A DNA stretch of 64,000 nucleotides from Ophioderma brevispina (GCA_023653785.1 JAMKCH010085008.1:1-64000); one strand, 5' to 3'. Shown: positions 1 through 12,075, counted from the first letter of the stretch. Program-made: numbers and translations. Notes: generated from the sequence alone by a model not told the origin.

Positions 1-562
1 TACAAGGCGATCAATATTTCAATTGTACTTCCCCCGACATTTACCACATCAGCTACATTGTCTGATAAATATAAAAAATCCCTTCCCATGTGACAATTTA
101 TTAAAAGAAATCATTGAAAAAGAGGTGTTGAAATTGGAATTGTCAAACCACCACAGAAGACGCTCGCTTGTTAATTAAGCTCAATGTGTTCAGTTTGTAA
201 GGAAATGGCACAAAAATCTGTCAGCCGGATCGCGCCGTGCTGTCAACGAACTCCGGTAATACTAACCTGACTGTCTGTGAAATATGCAAATAAGGAATCA
301 TCATTTATAGCATGTGATCCTGTTATGGTTTGATGATTTCAATAAAATAGCATACACCTGATTTTTTTCCCGTCACATTAATGTTTATCTGATGTTCCTG
401 TCTGCTGCCCTCAACTAAACTTGCACTGGAACAGGTGAGCCAAAATTAAAGTGCGCATTGTGGCATACATTATCCATCAAAAGGAGTGCGTAATGATTGC
501 CGTACTGCAGCAGTTAGCTAATGTAATTTAGGGCTTGACAGTTCTGCCCATGGGTATTGAGT
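1..562. other. No recognisable feature
   Basis: AT-rich, single-copy-looking sequence. I see no exon, RNA gene or repeat. Confidence 0.5.
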
Positions 563-634
563 TCAGCCAATCACAGATCAGCCAATCACAGTTCAGCCAA
601 TCACAGATCAGCCAATCACAGTTCAGCCAATCAC
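563..634. repeat. 15-bp tandem repeat carrying CCAAT boxes
   Basis: Nearly five copies of TCAGCCAATCACAG(A/T), with A and T alternating so that the exact period is 30 bp. Each copy holds a CCAAT core in the same orientation. Confidence 0.9.
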
Positions 635-1122
635 GTTACAAAGAAGTGATCTTCAACGATGATTGACAAGTGAAGGTGGGCATGGTTTTTGCCATCAAGG
701 CTGGTCCTTTTAGCGTGCGTTCAAGTTTTTTGTAAGGAATAAGGAAGGATAATATTTCTTCTACTGTAATTATGATAAGACTTGAAACATTCAAAGCCAT
801 TTAGTGTCCAAAAAGCACTTTTTCCCCTTTTTTTTAAATAAAAATTTAAATTTTCTGCTATTACAGGTGGGACAAGAAAGCAAGCCTTGTAAATGTTAGT
901 ATAGTTCATTCCTAAAACAGTGATTGAAAATCAAGATACCTGAAGAGTTCAGAAGAAACCACATATCCTTGCCATTCTGTTACCCTATATAAAATCGTTT
1001 CAGATACCAGACACATATTACATTGCACTTTATACCAGCAGTTGAATTTAATGGGCAACTTTATTTGGATAAAAATAATCTGTTATCTAGGCCCAGGTGA
1101 ATCCATAAGTGCTGCTATTCAC

Positions 1123-1173
1123 CAATCAATACTACTAATTAGGCTTCATCAATCAATACTACTAATTAGGCTT
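1123..1173. repeat. 27-bp direct repeat, two copies
   Basis: CAATCAATACTACTAATTAG plus GCTT occurs twice at a 27-bp offset without mismatch. Confidence 0.85.
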
Positions 1174-1351
1174 AAAATTGTTAGGTTGGCATCCCTAAAA
1201 ACAAATGCAGATTTAATATTTTTTCACAATTTTAAGTCATAGTGCACAATGTGCATAGGTAATGAAATACCATTCATTTCAGCAAGGAATATCCTTTGTA
1301 GCAATTTTGAGTAAAATAAACTGGCCAAGAGAAGACAGAGATGGGTCAACT

Positions 1352-1397
1352 TCCACTAAATGCATCTGATCAAATTTGATCAGATGCATTTAGTGGA
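1352..1397. repeat. Perfect 46-bp palindrome
   Basis: Arms 1352-1374 and 1375-1397 are exact reverse complements with no spacer, centred on CAAATTTG (TGATCAAATTTGATCA). It sits in otherwise unremarkable AT-rich DNA. Confidence 0.9.
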
Positions 1398-1666
1398 GGC
1401 TTTGTATTCCAGTGTGGATTCAAGACAGTTAAATCTTTCTGAGGTCAGAATTTGGGTTAATATTAGGAACAGTGGTTAAGGTATGGTTTAGGATTTGTCT
1501 TGAAACCCATTGGAATACAAGTACTTCTAAGCACAGAAACCCTCAAAATGTGGGTTACTACATTTGGTGACCCCAATTTGCTACTCAACTTTTGCAACAA
1601 CCTGACTTTTAGTAACTCCATTTTGACTAGACTGCTTTGGTATCAAGTTCTTTTTGTAACCCTAAC

Positions 1667-2002
1667 TTAAAGAGGCATGAGGACATTTCCGGTGTTTTGG
1701 CATGTTTGGAATGCTTACCAATGTATTCTATCACACCAGAAGTGAATAAGCGGAATATGGTTGTCTTTATGTAATAAGATGATGTAGTATTTTCTGTCGT
1801 GCATGTCTGCATGACAGAAATTCAAAGCATGGTTTTCTATGGGGAACGATTACGATAGCAGGCAAGTTCAAAACAAGGTTTGCGGTTTTCTTTTGCACCT
1901 GTTTGTCCAATAAACCTTAGAAACGTTCTCGGTAGGTGGTCTACAACCGATCCAGTGCAATTTGAGAGAAATTTGTATCTTCAAAAAAATCTATCACCTT
2001 AA
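1667..2002. mobile_element. TTAA MITE family A, copy 1 (dimer partner)
   Basis: 336 bp from TTAAAGAGGCATGAGGACAT to the TTAA at 1999. The interior carries CTGTCGTGCATG...GACAGAAA and CGTTCTCGGTAGGTGGTCTA. It is joined head-to-tail to a second copy through a single shared TTAA. Confidence 0.75.
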
Positions 2003-2353
2003 AGAGACATGAGATTTCCAGAGAGAAGCACCCTCAATTTTTTTAACCCAGGTTTTTTGCACATTTGGAATGCTTACCAATGTATTAGATCACACCTGAA
2101 GTGAATAAGCTGAATACGCCGTCTTTATGTAATGAGATGATGATTTAGTAATTTATGTCGTGCATGACAGAAATTCAAAGCATGGTTTGCTATAGGTACG
2201 ATTAGGATACCAGGCCAGTTCAAAACAAGGTTTGCAGTTTTCTTTCCTGCTTGTTTGTCCAATAAACCCTCGAAACGTTCTCGGTAGGTGGTCTACAACC
2301 GATTAAGTGTAATTTGAGAGAAATTTGTATAAAAAAAACTCCTGTCACTTTAA
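1999..2353. mobile_element. TTAA MITE family A, copy 2 (dimer partner)
   Basis: 355 bp from TTAAAGAGACATGAGATTTC to the TTAA at 2350, collinear with copy 1 and in the same orientation. The two copies differ by many substitutions and small indels, so they are not a fresh duplication. Confidence 0.75.
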
Positions 2354-2527
2354 ACCCCAACTGACCTCCTCTATCCCCCTTCCCCAATCAACTTTCTTCT
2401 CACTCCTTCCCCTCCCCAATTTCCTCTCCCAACCTCCTTCCTCGACTATTCCTCTCCCAATCCTTCATACTGTCCTTCCCCAAACCCTTTGAACATCCCT
2501 CTCCCCAAACCTCACCATTCTTCCCCC
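2354..2527. repeat. Polypyrimidine (C/T) tract
   Basis: About 170 bp in which clear majority bases are C and T (CTTCCCC, CCTCTCCC, CCTTCC units). Low complexity; a possible triplex-forming tract. It abuts the MITE dimer. Confidence 0.75.
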
Positions 2528-3550
2528 AGCAAGGTCAAAATAAGGTCACTAAAGTCAGGTCACCAAAGTGTGTCACCAAGCAGTTATCCTTAGAATGGTA
2601 TATGCTCAGCAGTGTACATTTTCACAAATGGCTGGTCCGTAGTGTCTACTTGTGAGATGCTGCTCCAAGTTTCAGTAGGGGAGGATTTTTTTTTGGGGGG
2701 GGTTGGGGGTTACCAGGTCAGTCTTTATGATTTACTGCAGATATTGGATTTTGTTGGTATGTATCAAAAATTGAACTACATAATCCCCTTTATTAATATC
2801 TGTAATTTACAATTATCCTGTAACCTCTGTAAGGGTCCGATGATTGTATAAGCCCAAAACATTTCAAAACATTTATTTGCAAATATTTCCTCAAGAATGA
2901 TAAATGTTTGTGCAGAACAGACTGTTTTCGAAAGCTCAAGTAAAACAGATTAGACAAAATGGTTATGAAATCTGTCTGTCTGGTGCCGCAGGGCCAGTAA
3001 GTAATGTATAACATTTCCCATGTTCCGTCTCTCTCTGCTCGGAGGTCTTCCAGCGAAATTGAAAACTTGTAAGTTCAGAAGCGAGTCCTATTTCAGTCTC
3101 CGCTGCGAGACCTCGTGCTCTGCGCTGCTTCTAATGAGATGCATCACTGCTGTGTGTAGCGACACAGAGACAGAAGAGAGAGATAGAGAGGGAAAAAAAG
3201 AGAAAATGTATATCTGCAAATTGTCTGCACGTTAGCATGGTGACTCCTGCACATATAACACTGTGCTACAATAATGTGCTTGGTTGATGATTGGTGGGAT
3301 AACACGGTGCTGGTATTTTTAGCAGACAAGGTGGACCAGGAATCAAGTTCATCCTCGCCACTGACATCCAAGAAATACACGATTATTTTTGCAGGGTTTT
3401 TATTTTTCATGTTTTTCAAAAAAAAAAGTAGTTGTTGCCATGATATATAGGCGAAGTTTAATAAATTAAAACACAAACAAACAAATAAGACTTGAAAATG
3501 CACTGACCCCCTCTTTTTTGTATTAGTACCTTAGTGTGTAAATCTCTCCT
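2528..3550. other. No gene; minor repeats only
   Basis: A few GGTCAC repeats (2533-2580), a short G run near 2696-2706 and a GA-rich patch at 3165-3205. The small open frames overlap these or lack coding character. Confidence 0.45.
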
Positions 3551-3774
3551 TACTGTATAGCAGGATATTTTTGCAAGGCTAAATTTTCGCAATTTGTGGA
3601 CTTTTGAACATATTTGCAGGGTATATAATTTGCGATTGTGTCAAACATATAACATTATTACATATATAGAAAACTATTTTGCAGGTCGTAAAATTTGCAA
3701 TTGGTCATTTAACCATGAAAAGCACGAAAATTAAACCCCCACGAAAATTTCCCCGTATACAGTATGTTATATTG
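3551..3774. mobile_element. TA-type MITE with TACTGTATA ends
   Basis: Left end TACTGTATAGCAGGATATTT, right end AAAATTTCCCCGTATACAGTA. The imperfect inverted repeats run about 40 bp (ATTTTCGCA against CACGAAAAT). 224 bp, no ORF. Ends starting and finishing with TA suggest Tc1/mariner-type target use. Confidence 0.6.
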
Positions 3775-6700
3775 TAGCAGTTTAGTGATGCCACATTTTA
3801 TGGGGCACAAGCTCCTCTTGGTGTGGAGATTTAAGTATAGCTAGCTTTGTTTTTAAAAGGGCTAATGTTTCATTTTGTTTTGCTGAAAATGATTCAGGTC
3901 TTGAAAAAAAACAAAATCTGGGATCCTTGGTCTCAATTAGCCTGGCAGTATAGGTTGTACATTTTTCATCAAGATTTTTGGTAAACTTACAGGCTCTTTT
4001 GGACTTTGATTTATTTTTTTAGGCCTAATCATTTGTTTAATGGCAAAATTAAAGAATATTTTGGTCTCTGTCCCATTTCTAAAAAAATAAATCCACATAG
4101 TTGCTTTAAGCTTAATGGAATGGTGAAATTAGTTGAAAATTCACGTTATTACGAAACCTGTGAAAATTCCGTCTGGGGAGTGTTGAACTTTTGCAGCATA
4201 TCAATGTGTAAATCCACTCTTGTATTATCGCGCAGCCACACTTGAGGGCAATATGAAATATCAATACATTCATCCATCCTAGTCCTGCCACTTGGCATTT
4301 ACCTTTATTCTCTCTTACTGGCCATCCCCCAGACCAAGTGTGAAATTTCAATCTAAACACGCCGACATTGGCGATCTCTCATTTCTGATCAGTCTCCCTC
4401 TCCCCTAACGCCCAGTGGTTCCTCTGGAGCAAAGGGGGGATTTCTCTCCCCAGTTTCTGGCTGTCTCGTGGTTGCGCCTGTGGCCTGCTGCAGCGGCACT
4501 TGTTTGTGTTGAATGTGCGTGCCGAACATAGTTAGTGGCCACTGACAACTAACATGCGCCTGTTTGGAGTATAGATTTCGCTCTGCCCAGTGTGGATTCT
4601 TCAAAGAATTCCTTCCACCCAAATCAGTTAGCATCCAAGTAATTACACTATTACTTTTCTTCATCGGATTTGGTTACGAAAACTTGTTATTAAAATGTCA
4701 CTCTGTGCGAGTTATTATTAATAGGCTGGTCTATAAATATGTATTGTTGCATTGGAGGTGTTTGTTTATTATATTTCACATAATGAGATTATGGTGATAA
4801 ATGAAAACAGCGAATGTCCTAATTTGTCTGCTGTCAAATTGTTATGTTTGAAAAACATAATCACTCATAATTAAAAAATCTGATTTAACATAATTTGACA
4901 TTAGTCAGTTTTGTCGTGAAGTAACCCAAATAATGAACCTAGCAAAATATGTTGCATACATAAGTTAACCCAAATCGACATTTTAGTTGATTAATTTTTC
5001 AGTTTTTTCTTTTATTTCCCCGTGGCGAATTGTGCACAGTAACTTCTGAAAGAAACTTTCTGATTACATCTGTGACGGGTATTAAGGTGTGCTATCTACG
5101 CTCACAGCGCTGGATTGTTTTTCAGCCCTTGCGACAAATTCATTAATTTGACTAGTTTGTTGGTTTTTTAGCTGGCTAAGAATCGTATTAGTAATCGTCT
5201 CAATCATAATATTTATCATAACATCAACACGGTTCATGAATAACCAACAGTTAAAAACTTACTGATGTAGAATTTGCATAGTTTAGTAGTGATAATACAG
5301 AAGAGCATTGCAAAACATGTCCCTGAGTTGGATTATTAAACAGATCTCAGCTTCAGCTTGGGGCTTCAGATATCTATCTGCCTTTGATTTGCGTTGTTTT
5401 GTTAGCATGAATAACGGAACCGGGATTTGTGTTTCTATAACTTTTTCGTCACAGTAACTATGGCAACATGAATAGTTATTACTAGATTTTTATCCTGGAA
5501 AATATTATGTTTGCAAATTGGTGCATGAATAAAAAGCCTTTAAATTTTTGCTCCATCATTCCAGCACAATGACTTCAAATAGCATCACAATGTACCATGT
5601 CACTTCCCTTCTACTGTGCCAGTCATTTTGTGGTTGAGGCCCCTAAAGCATTGAAAATTAAGTAGAAAATCAAAGCAATTTTCCCCTCAATGTGTTCGGT
5701 TTATCACGACTTCCTGCAATTTTGATTTCGGTTTCTTTTTTGCCCACGTCTGGGGTGGTAGTCACGAGATACCTGCTGTCTGTCATTGGGAAATCTCTTC
5801 CCATTGTTTTCCATGCTCGTTCTAGTCGTCATCGAGCACATCTCCGATAAGTTACGGTGCTGCTGCTGCTGTTGCTGCTGTCGATTTGCCTAACTATATA
5901 AAAAGCGTGCTTCCTCATAGCCCCAAGCCCTTGGTGGTGATTTTCCAAAACGCTAGTCACTGCTAGTCAGAAACCATATAATGTACAAGCAGGAAGCAGC
6001 CGCTTTCTCTCTCGCTCAATTGGTCTCAACTCCCCCATTTTTTTTTTCACATATATTTTTCTGCCCGTCTGCACGTGCTGAGTCTGCTAGTTGACCCAGA
6101 CATGCAAATGAGGGCAGACTTGAGCATAAGTGGATTGTAACTGCCACTGGTTCATGCTTATGTGCTCCAGCATAGCAGTGTCTCTCTGATGTGCTGTCTG
6201 CTATGCGCTCTGTGTGAGAGAGAGAGCTTGCAAGAGCGAGACTCACCACGGAAGGAAATCAGCTGGTTTGACTGACAGCCAGTATCCAGAGCTCCTTTCA
6301 CCATAATGGCCATGTCACACAGACACACGGCAGACTCCGTACATATCATTGCCAATTTCTGAGCCACTGCCATTCTTTGCAGAATTAATCTCATGGTGCT
6401 GTCGATTATCATATGTGCTATTTTTTGTTGTTTCTTCTTCATCGTCTTCACATGCCTTCCACGTCTTCATCAAGCGCCTTTCTCGACCAAAGATTTTTCT
6501 GCACTTTTGCTACTTGTGCATGTAGGCACCGTATTTTATAGATGCGAAGGAGCTGCGGTGCGATTTTGACAGGTACACATTGCGGATCATCCCTGGGGAG
6601 CGGCGTGAATTTGTTGTATGGATTTGGGCTAATTACCCATAAATTAGTGGTGTTACCTTCTTCCGTACTGGGTCATGGTTGTGACAACCGTATTTGACAG

Positions 6701-8223
6701 TGGGTCATGATTATGAAGACACTCCGATCTCTCTTTGAAGGTAAGCGAATCAGAGCATTAACACCGTTCAGTCTCGGTTCCCAAGATGTGGGTCATATGG
6801 ATAACTAAGCATAAATAATTTTCCAGCACTCCTCTCAAAGTATTGTTTTAGCAGTTGGCTAAGGTAAATATCCACGCTTCATGGAATCCATAGTAAACAT
6901 GTGGGTTGACGAGCGGTCGTGACAGAGGACGAAATGATGTCGTGGGATTTATGAACTGTATGCTCATGCTTGGGTAGACAAAACAGTTAATTCTTGTACA
7001 AAGGGTTCTTCCCACGTCCTATGTAGTTTTGTTTGCTTTCAGTAATGATCTACTGGTGCAGTAAATAGTGGCATTTTAAATGACAATAGCTTGACCTCGT
7101 TAATAATATATTAATATAAATTTATCCATTTATTTGCTTTTTATAAATTTGTTTCCTAACTGTCTGTTTAAATAAAATATACCCCTCTTTGCCCTTTTTA
7201 AAGCTGATAAAGTGGGTATGAAATAGGGGCTGATTGTTTCAAGTGTAGACAAATAAGTCATGCAAAAATAATACAGGAAAACACATAAGGTCATTATCTG
7301 ATTTCACATATCATGTCCAGTTAGGGGGTATATTGTAGCTCCAAATTATGATTTTATTATTTTTAATTTTTTTTATCAACTGTATATATGACTTGTTTAA
7401 CATGAGTTAAAATTATGAAGTGAATACAAGAGAAATTACTATTGGTGATTTACCCAGAATTAATGTCTAAAAATAGCCCAGACACGTTTTTAATTAGACA
7501 GACTGAGTTATTTACAGGAATTTCCTTTTCAGAGACAGCCTAGACCCAATTAGCATCTGTCTGGCTGCAAAGGTCACTCACTCTTTCACAGGCTATTGCT
7601 TTGCCAAAAAGGTCACCGTACTTTGCTCTTAATCGGCCATGTTCTGGTAACAAAATATTAGTCTTTCGACATGAAAGTGTCGGGTTATGTGATCAGAATC
7701 CTTCCGTACTTTGCTCACTGCCCATGTTTACCGTGTGCGGTACATTGTATTTTCAAGTCTATTGATCCGTTTTCCCCATGACTAGTTTTATGTGTTTTGT
7801 GGTCTTATGTCTAGACTGAAGTCACAGTATTATTAATTCATTGGGAGCTGTGCAGGTTTCATTACTAATCACTGGTTCATGGGGATTGTTCTTAGGGATG
7901 TTTGTAGTTTTGGGAATGTTATTTTAGGATTTGGAATGCTTAACTTGGCATGTTGGTTTTGTTATATTGGATCAGGTGATAAAAAAAAATCCCAACATGT
8001 ACCAGCATGCATTCCTGTACTACCTGTATGAAGTTGGATAGAAGTAAAAAAAAAAATGTATGTAGTTGAGGCAAGTGAATGCGATTAGCACGTTAAGGAT
8101 TTCACAGACATTCATGTAGGTGTATGTGCATTGTTGGCAGAACTGTCTGGGTGGAGTTGCCTGCGTGCCCATGTTCACGACGACAGAAATTATGCTTACA
8201 TCACATACAGACATGCAAAATAA

Positions 8224-8228
<5 letters not shown>
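3775..8228. other. Long single-copy-looking non-coding stretch
   Basis: Apart from the CTG repeat at 5856 I see no transposon, array or exon over about 4.4 kb, the longest repeat-poor interval in the window. Small open frames (for example on the - strand at 6016-6451) show no family motif. If conserved regulatory DNA exists here, this is the natural place to look. Confidence 0.4.
5856..5881. repeat. Short CTG triplet repeat
   Basis: GCTGCTGCTGCTGTTGCTGC and flanks: about eight CTG units with one interruption. Confidence 0.7.
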
Positions 8229-8262
<34 letters not shown>

Positions 8263-8320
8263 CACACACACTCACACACACATGCACGCACACACGCACG
8301 CACACACACGTTCATGCAGG
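8229..8320. repeat. (CA)n microsatellite
   Basis: An uninterrupted CA core of about 30 bp followed by imperfect CACT/CACG variants. It generates open frames coding for Thr-His repeats, which are not genes. Confidence 0.95.
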
Positions 8321-8743
8321 CGTGCACACCCTTGCATTAATGAGATGCACGCACTGTAATTATTAAATATTTTTCCCCTGGTGCTCAACATTATTTATTT
8401 TATCAATCCATTACACAACGATTACTACGTCATCGTGAACATTCAAAACAGCAAAATGTTCATTGTTTTTTAAACAAAAAGCGTAACACAATTCCAGTTA
8501 CCCTATTTTTAGATTTATTTTGTTATTATACCTTTCAATCTCACAATAATATTTTAAATGCATGCTTAACATTTGGATTTATAATGTAATTATTATTTTG
8601 ATCTACCAATATGTAGCTGCAGAGGAAAGGGAATTAAAAACAAATGATTTATGGTAGAGATGCGGCATCATTTTGACCGGATCAAATGGTCATGATACAT
8701 TGGCTCCTGAAATTAATTATGCTATAATCTTGGTAATTAGGCC

Positions 8744-9287
8744 TACTTGTTGAACGTGGGCATTTGCAAGGTGATTTAAAGAAACTACTTTGAGTAGAAA
8801 TTTAGATGTGACTTATGATCTCTGAGCTTTACTGTGTTACAGAAACAGTTCATGCATTTTGTCCGGTCTTGGGATACGAGTTGGTGGTAATAGGTACTTT
8901 TTGGGTGGTTTTAAGTGTGACTCTCATGCGGTAGTCTTCTTACTTTGACCCTGAGAGAAGGGGGGAATCTAGTGAAAATAATGCAAGGCATTTTCTTTTA
9001 TTCATGTTAGTACCCTAAATATTTGCTGCTTGGTTATTTTTTGACATTGTGTGGCTTTTCAAAGTTTTATTTTGTTCTTTAGTTGCAGTGACGCTTATGA
9101 AAGGTTTATGCTCAGACAATTCAAATGAGTACACAGTTGACGTGATGTCTGAGTTAGCTCCATCATGTGTTACATAGATATACAAACACTTAAAACCAAT
9201 GTTTCATTTCCTATTTCAGTAACAGGTTTTTTCCTTGTTTACATGTGCGCAGATGTGAATTGTCGTGTGTTCGTGTGCGCTAGGCAT
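8744..9287. repeat. 544-bp direct duplication, first copy
   Basis: From TACTTGTTGAACGTGGGCAT to GTGTGCGCTAGGCAT. Base for base the same as 9588-10137 as far as I can read it, except for a 6-bp indel (AGCAAC-type) near the start. It ends directly at a 20-A run. Confidence 0.95.
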
Positions 9288-9587
9288 AAAAAAAAAAAAA
9301 AAAAAAAATCCCGAGACGTAGCTATTTTCGTCTCAGATTTTATCAAGAAATAAACACACTGGTACTCAAGACTCATTTTCCTACTTTTATTATTCAATTA
9401 ATGGTTTATTTTACTCTTGTTTCCCTTGATTATTTTACTATGTTTTCCTTGTTTATATCACAATTTTTCGTTGATTATTTCCTTATTTTTTTTTCTCTTC
9501 TTTTCTTTTGCGTCACTAAAATTTCCCGCGAGTCGGCAGGATTTCCCGGCAATGAGCTTCCCGTCTTGCCGTTTTTTTCCCGTCGTG
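9288..9587. other. Unique spacer between duplicated copies, with poly(A)
   Basis: Opens with about 20 A residues, then AT-rich sequence and a more CG-containing part (CCCGCGAGTCGGCAGG, CCCGGCAATGAGC). No coding frame I recognise. Confidence 0.7.
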
Positions 9588-10137
9588 TACTTGTTGAACG
9601 TGGGCATTTGCAAGGTGATTTAAAGAAACAGCAACTACTTTGAGTAGAAATTTAGATGTGACTTATGATCTCTGAGCTTTACTGTGTTACAGAAACAGTT
9701 CATGCATTTTGTCCGGTCTTGGGATACGAGTTGGTGGTAATAGGTACTTTTTGGGTGGTTTTAAGTGTGACTCTCATGCGGTAGTCTTCTTACTTTGACC
9801 CTGAGAGAAGGGGGGAATCTAGTGAAAATAATGCAAGGCATTTTCTTTTATTCATGTTAGTACCCTAAATATTTGCTGCTTGGTTATTTTTTGACATTGT
9901 GTGGCTTTTCAAAGTTTTATTTTGTTCTTTAGTTGCAGTGACGCTTATGAAAGGTTTATGCTCAGACAATTCAAATGAGTACACAGTTGACGTGATGTCT
10001 GAGTTAGCTCCATCATGTGTTACATAGATATACAAACACTTAAAACCAATGTTTCATTTCCTATTTCAGTAACAGGTTTTTTCCTTGTTTACATGTGCGC
10101 AGATGTGAATTGTCGTGTGTTCGTGTGCGCTAGGCAT
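9588..10137. repeat. 544-bp direct duplication, second copy
   Basis: Same sequence as 8744-9287 with AGAAACAGCAACTACTTTG in place of AGAAACTACTTTG. The copies are separated by 300 bp. Confidence 0.95.
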
Positions 10138-10940
10138 GATGTAACATGAGTGTCTGGTAATGTTCTTAGGCGTTGTGCGTGAGATTGACTACAATTATGA
10201 TCCATTGTCATTCGTGCAAAATGTAGTGGTGTACATGTTTATCCGGGCAGGTGTTCCGACTTCCAAAACTCACGCCTTCCATTACCAGGTACTTAGAACT
10301 GATCACAAGGTAGGGCGCCAAGTTAATGCCGAACATCCTTGCTTTAGTCATCCTGTGTTAAGTTTGACGTAAATTTTTCTTGTAAGGTTGGGGTTGGGAG
10401 GGGTTAGGTTAAGGGCCTTCCTGATCATTTTGAATTTGTTTCTTTTTTGTGTGTGTGAAAATGAGGCAGTGTGGAGATAGGGAAATGGTTTGGTTGTATG
10501 ATATTGAACTGGCTCCTGAAATCAAAATGGATCATTATTTTTGGGGTTGGGAGGGGGGTTGTTTTATGTCCATTTGCATTTTAGGTTATATTTAAATGTG
10601 AAGAAGTTGGCATTTTGATCCACAGGTATAAATTGTAATAAAAAAATTGGTAGCATTTTTGCATTTTATATGACTGACTTTGATAAAAATGATAACATTT
10701 AGATATTCAGATTTAGTATCTAGGGGCATCAGTTATTTATGCATTTCAGGTTTTGTTTTTTGTTTTAATTTTATTTTTAGGTGCTTAGAAAATTGTATTT
10801 AGAGAACATCATGCCTGCTATTGAAATCTTTTTTGTTATCTCTCAACATGAAACTTGAAAAAAATTGGAACCTATCAATGTGTCTGACTTGGATAAAACA
10901 TCCAGCAATATTTCTATGGGCTAGCTTTCAAGCTCTTTAC
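10138..10940. other. No recognisable feature
   Basis: AT-rich sequence between the 544-bp duplication and the hAT-type MITE. The 70-codon frame at 10160 resembles nothing I know. Confidence 0.4.
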
Positions 10941-10993
10941 ATTCTGTAAATGCTGACTTTTTCACAAAAGAGCCATTGGTGTTGGGAGTTTAA
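10941..10993. repeat. 53-bp direct repeat flanking a MITE (left)
   Basis: ATTCTGTAAATGCTGACTTT...GGGAGTTTAA, identical to 11243-11295 on the other side of the hAT-type MITE. Far too long for a target-site duplication. Confidence 0.85.
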
Positions 10994-11008
10994 GCAATTT
11001 GTGCAAAA

Positions 11009-11242
11009 GTGGACCTTTTTTCGAAAAAGTGGACCTTTTTTGGTTAAAGTGGACCTAACCCCCCTAAAATGGTCCATTTTTGGACTTTTTGAACATTTCA
11101 TCACCGAAAAGTGGAACTTTTCTTGTCAAATTTTTCTAAATTTTGGAGCTTTTTATCAAAATATTCGGCAAAAAGTGGACCTTTTTCCCCTTTTGTGGAA
11201 TTTGGGGGGGGTGCGACCGCACCCCCCCTGCGTACGGGCCTG
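11009..11242. mobile_element. hAT-type MITE copy, one end missing (reverse orientation)
   Basis: Shares AAAGTGGACCTTTTTTCGAA, CTAACCCCCCTAAAATGG and GTGCGACCGCACCCCCC with 47572-47861 in reverse complement, and ends CGTACGGGCCTG. The opposite terminus (about 40 bp) is absent. A 53-bp host segment is duplicated on both sides (10941-10993 and 11243-11295). Confidence 0.75.
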
Positions 11243-11295
11243 ATTCTGTAAATGCTGACTTTTTCACAAAAGAGCCATTGGTGTTGGGAGTTTAA
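11243..11295. repeat. 53-bp direct repeat flanking a MITE (right)
   Basis: Exact copy of 10941-10993. Weaker similarity (TTTGTGCA) continues just past both copies. Confidence 0.85.
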
Positions 11296-11939
11296 TCATA
11301 TTTGTGCATAATGATGTTGAACTCAAATTGGGGTCTTTATGATAACCCAACCAGCTGATAATGGGTCAGTGAGCAGTGGTGTGCATGTATGTCGGGTGTG
11401 CGGCCGGCCTACCTGTAATACACAGGCATTCACTCGCTGTCCCCCAGGCACAGTGAGTGCAGAGGCTTGTCAATTGTGCCCAAAATAGCAGTGAGTAAAA
11501 AAAAAAGTTCATGACCTGTAATCAGTGATCTGCCAAAGGCCAGACTGAAGTGTGAGTGACTGACCTACTTGTAACCAACAAGGTCAACAGACATCCTTCT
11601 CTGGCATAGATAGAGGGTTTGTGGACCACTGGGACACGAGCCTGATTTGTACTGAAATGGATGACGTTGTCACTACATGTTGATCAGAGAAATAGTTCTG
11701 TAATTAGATTTGCTGTCTTTATGATATTTGTGCAAAGTGCTGTAGTAATAAAAATATTTTTTTCCTATTGGTTTCGATAATTATGTTTTTCTTTCCTCGT
11801 CTAAACTGACCATTTTTGTGTCGCCTGCCCTAAGGCAGGAAGACACTAGGATCACATTTTGTCACTGTAGTGTGTCTGTTGTTGATGATGTCTGTTGTGT
11901 GTCTGTTGTGAAAAGGGTGTAACATTTGCATGTATATCC
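11296..11939. other. No recognisable feature
   Basis: Mixed sequence ending in TCTGTTGTGTGTCTGTTGTG simple repeats that lead into the diverged AGGTCA unit. Confidence 0.4.
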
Positions 11940-12075
11940 ACTATACTTTGATGGATTTAAACTAAACTTGGTGTCACAGGTGCAACATGGCATCCTCCAC
12001 TTGTTGATGGGTCAAGTCAATACCAATTTCAAAGGTCATGTGAGGTTCAAGTTGTACAAATAGGCTGAAAATGTA
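11940..12075. repeat. Diverged copy of the AGGTCA minisatellite unit
   Basis: AAACTAAACTTGGTGTCACA, GGTGCAACATGGCATCC, AAAGGTCATGTGAGGTTCAA and AAATAGGCTGAAAATG correspond in order to the tandem units at 15718-16130. It is preceded by CTGTTGTGTGTCTGTTGTG simple repeats. Confidence 0.65.

Noticed and set aside
8020..8366. Frames with His-Thr or Cys-Val repeats
   Set aside because: Products of the CA microsatellite.
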